Below, in pieces: positions 8,587 through 17,800 of a stretch of DNA of 64,000 nt. The notes under the pieces were generated by a model. That model had not been told where the DNA came from. It worked only from the letters and a program-made list of their open reading frames with translations, and searched no databases. Each line of letters begins with the position of its first letter. The first letter of the stretch is position 1. The translations under genes and the position numbers were made by a program. This DNA comes from Qipengyuania sediminis (lineage in GTDB: Bacteria > Pseudomonadota > Alphaproteobacteria > Sphingomonadales > Sphingomonadaceae). The stretch is taken from contig NZ_CP037948.1 in the NCBI RefSeq assembly GCF_004358425.1, forward strand, positions 1,984,001 to 2,048,000, in the 5' to 3' direction.

Positions 8587-9294
8587 TCAACGCGCCAGTG
8601 GCGGGGCGGTGCCCCATAGCGCATCCTTGATCCGTGCGATGAAGCCTGCGTGGCGGGCAAGCTCTTCCGCGCTTGCCGCGTGGGGACGCGCAGGCCGGAG
8701 TGCGCTGGCAGGGCGCTCCCCGGGCATGCTCGGCGGGTGAGTTGGAAAGGCGGCTTGGTCCGCCGCGAGCTCCAGGCCGATCTGCCGCCCGCCGCGCAGT
8801 TCGACATAGACCTGCGCGAGCAATTCGGCATCGAGCAGCGCGCCGTGCTTCACCCTATGGCTGCGATCGATGCCATAGCGCGTGCATAAGGCGTCAAGCG
8901 AAAGCTTGGCACCAGGATGGCGCTTCTTCGCCATGCCGACGGTATCAATCATGCGGCTGAGACAGACCGGATCGCGCGCGCAACGCTCGATCTCCGCATT
9001 GAGGAAGCCGAAATCGAAGCCGGCATTGTGCGCGATCAATGGCGCATCACCGATAAAGGCGAGCAATTCGTCCAGCGTGTCGCGGAACAGCGGCTTGTCC
9101 GCGAGGAAAGCAGCAGTAAGACCATGCACCTGCTCCGCGCCAGCGGGCATATCGCGTTCGGGGTTGAAATAGGCGTGGAAGGTCCGCCCGGTCGGGACCA
9201 GGTTCCACAACTCGACGCAACCGATCTCCACCATCCGGTCGCCGGTGCGCGGATCAAGCCCGGTGGTCTCGGTATCGAAGACGATTTCACGCAT
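8587..9294 (-). CDS. dnaQ: DNA polymerase III epsilon subunit (3'-5' proofreading exonuclease)
   Basis: A 235-residue DEDDh exonuclease. ExoI is 'FDTETTGLD' (Asp7, Glu9), ExoII is 'IAHNAGFDFGFL' and ExoIII is 'HGALLDAELLAQVY', giving the DEDDh metal-binding set. A variable C-terminal tail, where DnaQ binds the alpha subunit, follows residue 175. ATG 9294 starts directly at the first strand; ATG 9306 four codons upstream is also possible. It sits downstream of coaE with a 183-base gap (9295-9477) in which I see nothing specific. The ppsR-maf-aroE-coaE-dnaQ order is common next to alphaproteobacterial origins. Confidence 0.93.
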   Translation of the reverse strand: MREIVFDTETTGLDPRTGDRMVEIGCVELWNLVPTGRTFHAYFNPERDMPAGAEQVHGLTAAFLADKPLFRDTLDELLAFIGDAPLIAHNAGFDFGFLNAEIERCARDPVCLSRMIDTVGMAKKRHPGAKLSLDALCTRYGIDRSHRVKHGALLDAELLAQVYVELRGGRQIGLELAADQAAFPTHPPSMPGERPASALRPARPHAASAEELARHAGFIARIKDALWGTAPPLAR

Positions 9295-9477
9295 TCGCCG
9301 ATCCATGCGCGGCTTGCGCGGCGGTGGCAACAACCGGACCGGACGAGTGAGACATGGACCGCATGTTACACCGTCCAAGGCAGTTATTTGCTGCCTTATG
9401 CGTACCTCCGCCACCACGAAGGCTGCAACGGGCGTCCGGGTTAGGATCCGGGATAATGATGGGCATGGCCCCCTTGA

Positions 9478-10074
9478 CTATTCCTCGGCATGCGAGGCTG
9501 TCAGACCGTCGATCAGAGCCCGCACCGCGCGCTCGGTCTCGGCCAGCGCGCAGCCGGTGTCGATGACATGATCGGCCCGGGCGCGCTTTTCGCCATCGGG
9601 CAATTGATGCGCCAGTACCTGCGCGAAGCGCTCCGCTGTCATGCCCGGCCGCGCCAATACGCGCGCGCGTTGAGTTTCGGGCGGGGCGGAGACCACCGCA
9701 ACCGCGTCCACCGTCTCATGCCCGCCCTTTTCGAACAACAGCGGCACATCGAACACCACCAGCGGCGCCCCTGCGTGCTTCGCGAGAAAGGCCTGGCGCC
9801 GCCGGGCGACAGCCGGATGGACGATCGCTTCCAGCTGCGCCAGCGCCTCGCGGTCGCCGAAGACGCGCGCACCCAGCGTCTCGCGCCGCACGCCCGCGGC
9901 ATCGGTGCTGCCGGGAAACGCGGCCTCGATCGCGGAGACCAGTTCGCCCCCCGGCCCCTGCATAGCGCGAACTTCGGCATCGGCGTCGAACACCGGCACA
10001 CCGGCCCGCGCGAACATCGCCGCTACGGCGGATTTTCCCATCCCGATTGAACCGGTGAGTCCAAGCACCTTCAC
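9478..10074 (-). CDS. coaE: dephospho-CoA kinase
   Basis: A 198-residue P-loop kinase catalysing the last step of coenzyme A synthesis, ATP-dependent phosphorylation of dephospho-CoA. The Walker A motif 'GLTGSIGMGKS' is at residues 5-15. Other family landmarks are 'VFDADAEVRAM' and 'VVFDVPLLFEKG'. The start overlaps the aroE stop by 4 bases, implying translational coupling in the ppsR-maf-aroE-coaE run. Confidence 0.94.
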   Translation of the reverse strand: MKVLGLTGSIGMGKSAVAAMFARAGVPVFDADAEVRAMQGPGGELVSAIEAAFPGSTDAAGVRRETLGARVFGDREALAQLEAIVHPAVARRRQAFLAKHAGAPLVVFDVPLLFEKGGHETVDAVAVVSAPPETQRARVLARPGMTAERFAQVLAHQLPDGEKRARADHVIDTGCALAETERAVRALIDGLTASHAEE

Positions 10075-10922
10075 CGTGCCAGCATCCCTCGCAGTTCCTC
10101 ATCATGGATGCGCGGTGCCTCTACACCGTAAAAGAGGCGAAAGGCGGCGGCCGCCTGACCGATCAACATAGAAAGCCCATCGATCGTCGCGAAACCCGAT
10201 TCGCGGGCGCGTCGCACAAACAGCGTTTCGACAGGTGCAGTGACGATATCGTAGACGATGCTCCCGGGCGGGGCGTGGCTGAAATCAAAGGCAAGCGGTG
10301 ACTGGCCGACCATGCCGAGCGGAGTCGCATTCACGACCAGATCGAAAAGACCTTCGCGATCGTCGAAGTCGAAATTGGTAGGTTCGGCAAAATGCGCAAG
10401 CGCGCAGGCATGGTGGGCTCCATGCGGTGCCACGGCGTCGAGCAGAGCGCGGGCGGAAGCTTCGGTGCGGCCCGCTACCACCAACGTGAATCCATGCTCT
10501 GTCAAAGCCGCCGCAATCGCACGGGCTGCACCACCGGTGCCGAGCAAGCGCACGATCCGGTACAGATGCGGACGGTCGAGAAAGGGCCGCAGCGGCTCCA
10601 GAAAGCCTTCGCCATCGGTATTCTCGCCGATCAACCGCGAGCCCTGGCGATAGACGGTATTAACCGCGCCCACCCGGCTAGCGGGCCGGGAGACGGTATC
10701 GAGGTAAGGCGCAACCTGCTGCTTGTGCGGCATGGTGACATTGCAGCCGCGCCAGCCCGGCTCGTCGCGCCTGGTGGCGAAATAGCCGGCCAATCCATCG
10801 CCCTGCACCTCGAGGGCTCGATAGTCGCAGGGCAGCCCGAGCTTTTCTAGCCAGAAGCGGTGAATAGCCGGCGACTTGGACTGCGCGATAGGATCGCCGA
10901 TGACTTCGGCAAAAGGCGTCAT
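10071..10922 (-). CDS. aroE: shikimate dehydrogenase (NADP+)
   Basis: A 283-residue enzyme reducing 3-dehydroshikimate in the aromatic amino acid pathway. The N-terminal substrate domain starts 'VIGDPIAQSKSPAIH' and includes 'VTMPHKQQVAPYLD' with the catalytic lysine. The NADP domain contains 'LLGTGGAARAIAAAL', and 'NATPLGM' and 'DGLSMLIGQAA' are the other hallmark segments. It overlaps both coaE and maf by 4 bases, so it lies within one transcription unit. Confidence 0.94.
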   Translation of the reverse strand: MTPFAEVIGDPIAQSKSPAIHRFWLEKLGLPCDYRALEVQGDGLAGYFATRRDEPGWRGCNVTMPHKQQVAPYLDTVSRPASRVGAVNTVYRQGSRLIGENTDGEGFLEPLRPFLDRPHLYRIVRLLGTGGAARAIAAALTEHGFTLVVAGRTEASARALLDAVAPHGAHHACALAHFAEPTNFDFDDREGLFDLVVNATPLGMVGQSPLAFDFSHAPPGSIVYDIVTAPVETLFVRRARESGFATIDGLSMLIGQAAAAFRLFYGVEAPRIHDEELRGMLAR

Positions 10923-11524
10923 GCGGTGATTGCGCCACGTTCGCGAAGCGCGCCAAGGACTGCCAGCAGCGGCATGCCCAGGATGGTGAAGTAATCGCCG
11001 GCGACGCGTTCAAAGAGGTGGACGCCCGCCCCTTCGATCCGGAACGCACCGGCACAGCCGCCTATCGCTGGCCATTCGCTGTCGAGATAGGCCGCGATGA
11101 AGTCCGCGCTCAGATCCCGCACCTTGAGGCGGGCGAAATCGCTCCCGACCCAATCGATCCGCCCGTCGCGGGCGAGGGCGGCGGCGCTGTGCAAACTCAT
11201 TGTTTGCCCCGAGAACGCCGCAAGGTGTCGCGCGGCGTCATCGCGCCCGGCCGGCTTATCGAAGCGCGTACCCGCCACCTCGACGATCGAATCGCTGCCC
11301 AGCACCCAGCGGCCGGGATGGGAGACGGAGACCGCAGCAGCCTTTGCCGCCGCCAGTGCTTGCGCGATCTCGGCTGGCTCCGCCCCCGCCATCTCGACCT
11401 CCAGGGCGCGCTCGTCGAGTGAAGCCGGTGCCGCGTCGAAGCCCACACCTGCATCCCGCAGCATCGCCGCGCGCGAAGTGCTGGCGGAAGCGAGCACGAT
11501 GGTCTCGCGCGTCAGCAGGTTCAT
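10919..11524 (-). CDS. maf: Maf family nucleotide pyrophosphatase
   Basis: A 201-residue Maf/Ham1-like house-cleaning phosphatase. The N-terminal 'VLASASTSRAAMLRDAGV' corresponds to the S-x-S-x-R-x2-L-L motif. 'VLGSDSIVEVAG' with the downstream 'FDKP' gives the conserved D and K residues. Maf proteins hydrolyse non-canonical or standard NTPs and may restrain septum formation; which Maf class this is cannot be settled by eye. It is coupled by 4-base overlaps to the PPDK regulator upstream and aroE downstream. Confidence 0.9.
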   Translation of the reverse strand: MNLLTRETIVLASASTSRAAMLRDAGVGFDAAPASLDERALEVEMAGAEPAEIAQALAAAKAAAVSVSHPGRWVLGSDSIVEVAGTRFDKPAGRDDAARHLAAFSGQTMSLHSAAALARDGRIDWVGSDFARLKVRDLSADFIAAYLDSEWPAIGGCAGAFRIEGAGVHLFERVAGDYFTILGMPLLAVLGALRERGAITA

Positions 11525-12366
11525 ATCGCCCGCACGCCTTCGAACTCGCTCGGCGCGCCGCGTTCGCGTTCGCCAAGCAAGCGAATGACCGCGGCCGCGG
11601 TCTCCTCGATCGAGCGGCGCGTAACATCGATGACCGGCCAGCCGCGATCGGCAAACATGCGCCTTGCGAAGGCGAGCTCAGCGCGCACCCGTTCGTCGTC
11701 GACGTAATCGGTGCGCTGCATTTCTCCGAGCGTCAGCAAGCGGTTGCGGCGGATCTGCACCAGCCGCTCGGGCGCGCTGGTAAGCCCGACGACCAGCGGG
11801 CTTTTCAATCCGAACAGAGTGGGGGAGGGCGGGCTTTCAATGACCAGGGGGATGTTCGCGACCTTATAGCCGCGATTGGCGAGATAAATGCTTGTCGGCG
11901 TCTTCGAGCTGCGGGACACGCCCGCAAGCACGATATCGGCCCCCTCCCAATCCTCCTCGCCGATCCCGTCGTCATGCGCGATGGTGAACTGGATCGCATC
12001 GACGCGGCGGAAATAAGCCTCGTCCATAAAATGCTGCCGCCCGGGACGCCCATGTGCCGCCTGGCCGAGCGCGGTCTCGAGCGCGCCGACGACCTGGTCG
12101 AGCACGGGGACCGCAGGCAGCCCAAGCAAACGACAATGCTCCTCGAGCCGAGCGCGGGTCTCCGTATTCACCAACGTATAGAAGACGAGCCCGGGGTTGG
12201 CGGTGAGCTCGGGCACGATCCGGTCGAGATGCTGGCGCGAACGTACCATCGGCCAGAAATGGCGCTGCACCTCCGCGTTCTCGAACCGCGCCAGCGCAGC
12301 CTTGGCGAGCATCTCGAGAGTTTCTCCGGTCGAATCCGACACGAGATGGAGATGGATACGGGTCAC
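11521..12366 (-). CDS. ppsR: pyruvate,phosphate dikinase / PEP synthase regulatory protein (DUF299, kinase-pyrophosphorylase)
   Basis: A 281-residue DUF299 protein. Its family is bifunctional: it inactivates PPDK or PEP synthase by ADP-dependent phosphorylation and reactivates it with phosphate. The start 'TRIHLHLVSDSTGETLEML' and the P-loop-like 'GVSRSSKTPTSIYLANRGYK' are diagnostic. The GTG at 12366 is used because the family begins exactly there; the longer frame from 12414 adds an unconserved tail. It is the RP001-type gene that, with divergent hemE, flanks the Caulobacter and Rickettsia origins. No PPDK gene is in the window. Confidence 0.92.
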   Translation of the reverse strand: MTRIHLHLVSDSTGETLEMLAKAALARFENAEVQRHFWPMVRSRQHLDRIVPELTANPGLVFYTLVNTETRARLEEHCRLLGLPAVPVLDQVVGALETALGQAAHGRPGRQHFMDEAYFRRVDAIQFTIAHDDGIGEEDWEGADIVLAGVSRSSKTPTSIYLANRGYKVANIPLVIESPPSPTLFGLKSPLVVGLTSAPERLVQIRRNRLLTLGEMQRTDYVDDERVRAELAFARRMFADRGWPVIDVTRRSIEETAAAVIRLLGERERGAPSEFEGVRAI

Positions 12367-12688
12367 GGATGGGCACGTCCGGCGGGCTTGTGGAGAAGCC
12401 CCGGCATAAACCACGGGAGGGGGCGGGCGACAAGCGCGGGAGGAAATTCGCTCCCCGCAGCCAGTTGATTCGCCCCGGGTACCATGGACAGCGGCGCGCG
12501 ATTATCGACAGGCTGGGGATTGCGCGGACAAGTTTCGCTCGACTCGCGCGATCTCGTGAGTCGCAGCCGGCCCGAGCCCTATTCAAGCGGGGAGAAATCG
12601 GGCAGGGCGCGGCCGTCCCCACTTTCCACAGGGCCAACAGACTCCATCAATCCTATAGATCTTAGTTATTTGATTTGAGACGCGCGCG
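12367..12688. other. candidate chromosomal replication origin (oriC) between DUF299 and hemE genes
   Basis: This 322-base divergent intergenic region is the only gap over 300 bases. Seen: DnaA-box-like 9-mers TTCTCCACA (complement of 12389-12397), TTATCGACA (12502-12510) and CTTTCCACA (12622-12630). There are TCCCCA hexamers at 12616-12621 and, reversed, at 12514-12519, each beside a box. GANTC sites lie at 12467, 12541, 12558 and 12640. An AT-rich segment spans about 12645-12680. Known: oriC of Caulobacter and Rickettsia lies between hemE and this DUF299 gene. Inferred: the same role here. It must also hold the divergent promoters of both genes. The boxes are imperfect, so only position plus clustering supports the call. 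Confidence 0.65.
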
Positions 12689-13714
12689 ATGCCTGGCCCC
12701 TTGCTCGATACGCTGAACGGCCGACGCGCGACGCGGGTTCCGCTTTGGCTCATGCGCCAGGCAGGCCGCTACTTGCCTGAATATCGCGACCTGCGGGCCG
12801 AAGCGGGCGGTTTTCTCGCTATGGCCTATGACCCGCCGCTCGCGGCCGAGATTACGCTACAGCCGATCCGCCGGTTCGGCTTCGACGGGGCGATCCTGTT
12901 CTCCGATATCCTGGTTATCCCGCACGCGCTGGGGCAGGATCTGTGGTTCGAGACGGGGGAGGGTCCGCGGCTCGCCCCGCCGCTGATTGACGGGGTCTGG
13001 GATGCGCTGACGGAGGCGCCGGCGCGGCTCGATCCGGTCTACGAAACCGTGCGGCTCACTCGGGCCGCTCTGCCCGAGGGCGTGACCATGCTCGGCTTCG
13101 CAGGATCGCCGTGGACGGTCGCGACCTATATGGTCGCGGGTCAGGGCTCGAAGGACCAGCATGCAGCGCGCGAACTCGCCTACCGCGATCCAGCCGCCTT
13201 TTCATCGCTCATCGACGTCATCGAACGCGCGACGGTAAACTATCTCATCGGTCAGATCGACGCGGGGGTGGAAGCGGTCCAGCTGTTCGACAGCTGGGCG
13301 GGCAGCCTCGCCCCCGATCAGTTCGAACGTTGGGTCATTGCGCCCAATGCCCGTATCGCGACCGCCGTCCACGCCGCGCGGCCGGAGGTACCGGTCATCG
13401 GCTTTCCAAAGGGCGCAGGCGCGAAGCTCGCCGCCTACGCGCGCGAGACGGGCGTGGATGCGATTGGTGTGGATGAAACGGTCGATCCGCTGTGGGCAGC
13501 GCGGGCATTGCCCCTCGCCATGCCGGTTCAGGGCAATCTCGACCCGCTGCTTCTTCTCGCAGGCGGTGAGGCGCTCGAACCGCGAGTCCACGCTATTCTA
13601 CGCGCCTTTAGCGATCGGCCGCATGTCTTCAATCTTGGGCACGGCGTAGGCCAGCACACGCCAATCGCGCATGTCGAAGCGCTTATCCGGATTGTGCGCG
13701 GCTGGAGCGGGTGA
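12689..13714 (+). CDS. hemE: uroporphyrinogen decarboxylase
   Basis: A 341-residue heme-pathway enzyme converting uroporphyrinogen III to coproporphyrinogen III. The signature 'PLWLMRQAGRYLPEYR' (residues 19-34) carries the substrate-binding arginines. 'ILFSDILVIPHALG' contains the conserved catalytic Asp, and 'GFAGSPWT' follows. Length is normal. Cytosolic. It is the first gene rightward of the candidate origin and is followed by hemJ after 31 bases, so two heme-pathway steps are adjacent. Confidence 0.95.
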   Translation: MPGPLLDTLNGRRATRVPLWLMRQAGRYLPEYRDLRAEAGGFLAMAYDPPLAAEITLQPIRRFGFDGAILFSDILVIPHALGQDLWFETGEGPRLAPPLIDGVWDALTEAPARLDPVYETVRLTRAALPEGVTMLGFAGSPWTVATYMVAGQGSKDQHAARELAYRDPAAFSSLIDVIERATVNYLIGQIDAGVEAVQLFDSWAGSLAPDQFERWVIAPNARIATAVHAARPEVPVIGFPKGAGAKLAAYARETGVDAIGVDETVDPLWAARALPLAMPVQGNLDPLLLLAGGEALEPRVHAILRAFSDRPHVFNLGHGVGQHTPIAHVEALIRIVRGWSG

Positions 13715-13745
13715 CGCGAGGGCGCGGGGCCGTTAAGGAACGGGC

Positions 13746-14189
13746 ATGCAGGACACGCTCGCCGCGCTCTATCCCTGGCTGAAGGCTGGTCACATCATCT
13801 TCGTCGTGTTCTGGATGGCGGGCCTTTTCATCCTTCCTCGACAGATGCTCTATTGTCTCGACTCAGCGCCCGGCTCGCCCGAGGAAACCCGCTGGGCCGA
13901 GCGGATCGCGCTCCTGCGGCGGATGATCCTGACCCCCAGCCTCGTCGTCGTGTGGCTGCTGGGCCTGTTGCTGGCGAGCGCGATCGGGGCGTGGGACCAG
14001 GCATGGTTGCATGCCAAGCTGCTGCTGGTCCTTGGACTGAGCGCGTTTCACGCAGTGATGGTCGCACGCGCCCGGCGCATGGCGGCCGGGGAACGGCCGC
14101 TTACGGCGCGGCAGCTGCGGTTGTGGGGAGAGGTGCCGGCGCTGGCGCTGGTCCTGATCGTGGTCCTCGTGGTGGTGAAGCCGTTTTGA
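13746..14189 (+). CDS. hemJ: protoporphyrinogen oxidase HemJ (CopD/UPF0093 family membrane protein)
   Basis: A 147-residue protein with about four membrane helices (roughly 12-31, 60-80, 88-105, 128-145). 'WLKAGHIIFVVFWMAGLFILPR' near the N-terminus holds the conserved His16, and 'WLHAKLLLVLGL' holds Lys91. Both are residues reported as essential for HemJ, which oxidises protoporphyrinogen IX in many bacteria lacking HemG/HemY. Linkage to hemE supports the call. It is slightly divergent from textbook HemJ, hence less than full confidence. Confidence 0.82.
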   Translation: MQDTLAALYPWLKAGHIIFVVFWMAGLFILPRQMLYCLDSAPGSPEETRWAERIALLRRMILTPSLVVVWLLGLLLASAIGAWDQAWLHAKLLLVLGLSAFHAVMVARARRMAAGERPLTARQLRLWGEVPALALVLIVVLVVVKPF

Positions 14190-14212
14190 GGCGCGTTCTG
14201 GCCTGGGGGTGA

Positions 14213-14241
14213 TTGACGCTGCCTGCGTCGCGATCTAGTTG
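14213..14241 (+). promoter_or_regulatory. possible sigma-70 promoter for rho
   Basis: TTGACG at 14213-14218 matches the -35 consensus in five of six bases and stands 17 bases before TAGTTG at 14236-14241, a weak -10. It lies in the 152-base gap ahead of rho with about 100 bases of leader. The leader could carry the autoregulatory Rho-binding region seen in other bacteria, but no specific structure was identified. Confidence 0.35.
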
Positions 14242-14341
14242 AAGCCCACCTTTCGGCACGGGTGCCGCCGTCTCCTGCGCGGCACCAGGTCTGCTTTCTC
14301 CAAGCCCATCGACCCGCCGGCCAGCAAAACGGACACGAGCC

Positions 14342-15607
<1,266 letters not shown>

Positions 15608-15714
15608 GCGCACATCCTCCAGGCCCGCGTCGGAAAGGTAAATTGGACCATAACCTCGACGAAAGCCTTGCTTAACGCCGCAGGGCTAGAGATCACGTGT
15701 CGCAAGGAGCCGGA

Positions 15715-16113
15715 ATGATGCATCAGGTGGTTTATGTGAGCGAGGCCGCGCCTGGTCTCGGCAGTCAAGACGTATTCCGGATCATCGAGCAATCAGCGCG
15801 CAACAACCCCAGCGCGGACATCACGGGCTTCCTGATCTTTCGCGGCGGGCGGTTCCTCCAGCTTGTCGAAGGCCCGTTGATGAGCCTCGAGACGCTGCTT
15901 CAGGTTCTGGAGCGTGATCCTCGGCACCATTCGCTTCGCGTCCTTTCGCGCACTCCGGTCGCCGCGCGCAGCTTCGGCCGCTGGCGGATGCGGCGGCTGG
16001 GCGGGGACGGAGAGGCCGCTGCCGAACTCGAGGCGAGCCTGCTTGCAGAAAGCGGGGCGCACGAGCTTCCCGCGCCAGTGCGCGAGTTTCTGCGGGTCAC
16101 CATCGCCGCCTGA
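15715..16113 (+). CDS. stand-alone BLUF-domain blue-light photoreceptor
   Basis: A 132-residue protein: a BLUF domain (residues 1-95) plus a short helical C-terminal tail (96-132). Photochemically important residues are all present at the spacing of AppA. Tyr7 (AppA Y21), Asn31 (N45), Gln49 in 'GGRFLQLVEGP' (Q63), Trp90 (W104) and Met92 (M106) give offsets 24, 42, 83 and 85 from the tyrosine. BLUF binds FAD and signals by rearranging the Tyr-Gln-FAD hydrogen-bond network. There is no effector domain, so a partner protein is expected. AAGGAG lies 5 bases before ATG 15715, favouring it over the upstream GTG at 15697. Confidence 0.87.
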   Translation: MMHQVVYVSEAAPGLGSQDVFRIIEQSARNNPSADITGFLIFRGGRFLQLVEGPLMSLETLLQVLERDPRHHSLRVLSRTPVAARSFGRWRMRRLGGDGEAAAELEASLLAESGAHELPAPVREFLRVTIAA

Positions 16114-16185
16114 TCGCGCAGCGGGCCGCTTGTCACGGGCGGGGCGGGGCGCCACATGAATCTGGCGCATACAGGGAGCCCCGCG

Positions 16186-16440
16186 ATGAAGGTTCAAATC
16201 GAAATCGACTGCACCCCAGAGGAAGCAAGAAGCTTCATGGGATTGCCCGATGTTGGCAAGGCCAATGCCATCTATGTCGATCTGATCGCGAAAGCGATGC
16301 AGGGTACCGGCGATACCGAAAAGCTGCAGGATTATGCACGACAGCTGGCGCCCATGGGGCAGGCGGGGTTCAAACTCTTCCAAAGCTTCATGGAGGGTGC
16401 CGCCGCGGCAAAGATGAAGAGCCGGGGAGAGGGGGAGTGA
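16186..16440 (+). CDS. DUF6489 family protein
   Basis: An 84-residue protein starting 'MKVQIEIDCTPEEARSFMGLPDV', the hallmark of the sphingomonad/alphaproteobacterial DUF6489 family. The remainder is helical, with a Lys/Glu-rich end. It is commonly found between the BLUF or rho region and mnmE. No function is known. The start at 16186 fits the family; an upstream ATG at 16156 would add an unconserved leader. Confidence 0.78.
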   Translation: MKVQIEIDCTPEEARSFMGLPDVGKANAIYVDLIAKAMQGTGDTEKLQDYARQLAPMGQAGFKLFQSFMEGAAAAKMKSRGEGE

Positions 16441-16467
16441 ACTGGGCAGCATAACCGATCCGCCCTT

Positions 16468-17742
16468 GTGACAGACACGATTTTTGCCCTTTCGAGCGGG
16501 CCCCCACCGGCGGCGATCGCCCTCATTCGCGTGAGCGGCCCCCGAGCGGGTGACACGCTTGCGCGCCTATCACGGCAAGCCCCGCCCGCGCCTCGCCACG
16601 CCGTGGTGCGCAAGCTTTACGATGACCGGGCGGGGCTGCTCGATACCGCGCTCGTGCTGTGGTTGCCGGGGCCGCGGACCGCGACCGGGGAGGATTGCGC
16701 CGAATTCCATTGCCACGGGGGGCGGGCGGTGGTCGCCGGAGTGCTTGACGCGCTGCGGGCGCTGCCTGGCCTGCGCGACGCCGAACCGGGAGAGTTCACG
16801 CGGCGCGCCTTTACCAATGGGCGCCTCGATCTGGCGCAAGCCGAAGCATTGGGCGATCTCCTGACGGCTGAGACGCGTCTACAGCGCGAGGCTGCGCACT
16901 CGGGTTTCGGGGGCCGCCTATCGCGCGAAGTTGCTGCGTGGCGCGACGAAGTCCTTCGACTATCAGCTGCGGTCGAGGCCGTGCTCGATTTCGCGGAGGA
17001 GGACGGGATTACGACAATTCCCGGGGAGGTATACGACGGCGCGCAACGTCTTGCAGGAACATTGTCGGAAGTTCTTGGCGCGCCCCGATCGGAACGCTTG
17101 CGCGATGGCATCCGAGTCGTCCTGGCCGGACCCCCCAACAGCGGGAAATCAAGCCTTTTCAATCGATTGATAGGAGATAGCGCTGCTATCGTAACTGCAC
17201 AACCGGGTACGACCCGCGATGTGCTCGAACGATCGGTTGCCTGGGACGGCATACCGTTCGTGCTGATAGATACGGCGGGACTGCGCAATACTCCTGCTGA
17301 TGAGGTGGAAGGCATCGGTATCGCACGTGCCGAGGCGCAAATCGAACGCGGCGATCTCGTGCTATGGCTTGGTGAAGAAGGAGGGGGACCGCCGCATGCG
17401 ATCGAAGTTCAGTCGCGGATTGATGATTCACTTGCGCCCCGCAAACGAAACCCGACTCACCGAATTTCAAGCGTGAGCGGCGAAGGCCTTGCAGACCTCA
17501 TTCAAGACTTGATCACCCGCGCCCGTGACCTGCTTCCCTCTCCAACATCGCTCATGGTGAACCAGCGCCAGGCCGCTCTCTTGACAGACGCGCACGATGC
17601 TTTGATTGTCCTTGATGGCGATCCGCTGCTGTGTGCTGAGAGCCTGCGGTGCGCGCGCTTGGCCTTTGACCGATTGCTCGGTAATGCGGGTACAGAAAAT
17701 ATGCTAGACCAGCTTTTCATGCGCTTTTGCATCGGGAAGTGA
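16468..17742 (+). CDS. mnmE: tRNA-5-carboxymethylaminomethyl-2-thiouridine GTPase MnmE
   Basis: A 424-residue three-part protein. The N-terminal tetrahydrofolate-binding domain covers about 1-115. A helical domain is split around an inserted G domain with G1 'GPPNSGKSS' at 211-219 and G3 'DTAGLRNTP'. The C-terminal 'C-I-G-K' at 421-424 is the family end motif. With MnmG it installs cmnm5 at the tRNA wobble uridine. It starts at a GTG. The 3' half has visibly more A/T than its left neighbours. A perfect parS follows its stop. Confidence 0.95.
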   Translation: MTDTIFALSSGPPPAAIALIRVSGPRAGDTLARLSRQAPPAPRHAVVRKLYDDRAGLLDTALVLWLPGPRTATGEDCAEFHCHGGRAVVAGVLDALRALPGLRDAEPGEFTRRAFTNGRLDLAQAEALGDLLTAETRLQREAAHSGFGGRLSREVAAWRDEVLRLSAAVEAVLDFAEEDGITTIPGEVYDGAQRLAGTLSEVLGAPRSERLRDGIRVVLAGPPNSGKSSLFNRLIGDSAAIVTAQPGTTRDVLERSVAWDGIPFVLIDTAGLRNTPADEVEGIGIARAEAQIERGDLVLWLGEEGGGPPHAIEVQSRIDDSLAPRKRNPTHRISSVSGEGLADLIQDLITRARDLLPSPTSLMVNQRQAALLTDAHDALIVLDGDPLLCAESLRCARLAFDRLLGNAGTENMLDQLFMRFCIGK

Positions 17743-17758
17743 TGTTTCACGTGAAACA
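17743..17758. other. parS: parS centromere site 1 (perfect)
   Basis: The 16-base palindrome TGTTTCACGTGAAACA matches the universal ParB-binding parS consensus at every position. It begins at the base after the mnmE stop and lies 58 bases before the mnmG start, about 3 kb from parA-parB and 5 kb from the candidate origin. ParB loads here and spreads to form the segregation complex. Confidence 0.95.
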
Positions 17759-17800
17759 CCCAGAGTTTTGCGTTCCAGCGCACAATCGTATTGGCTTCAC

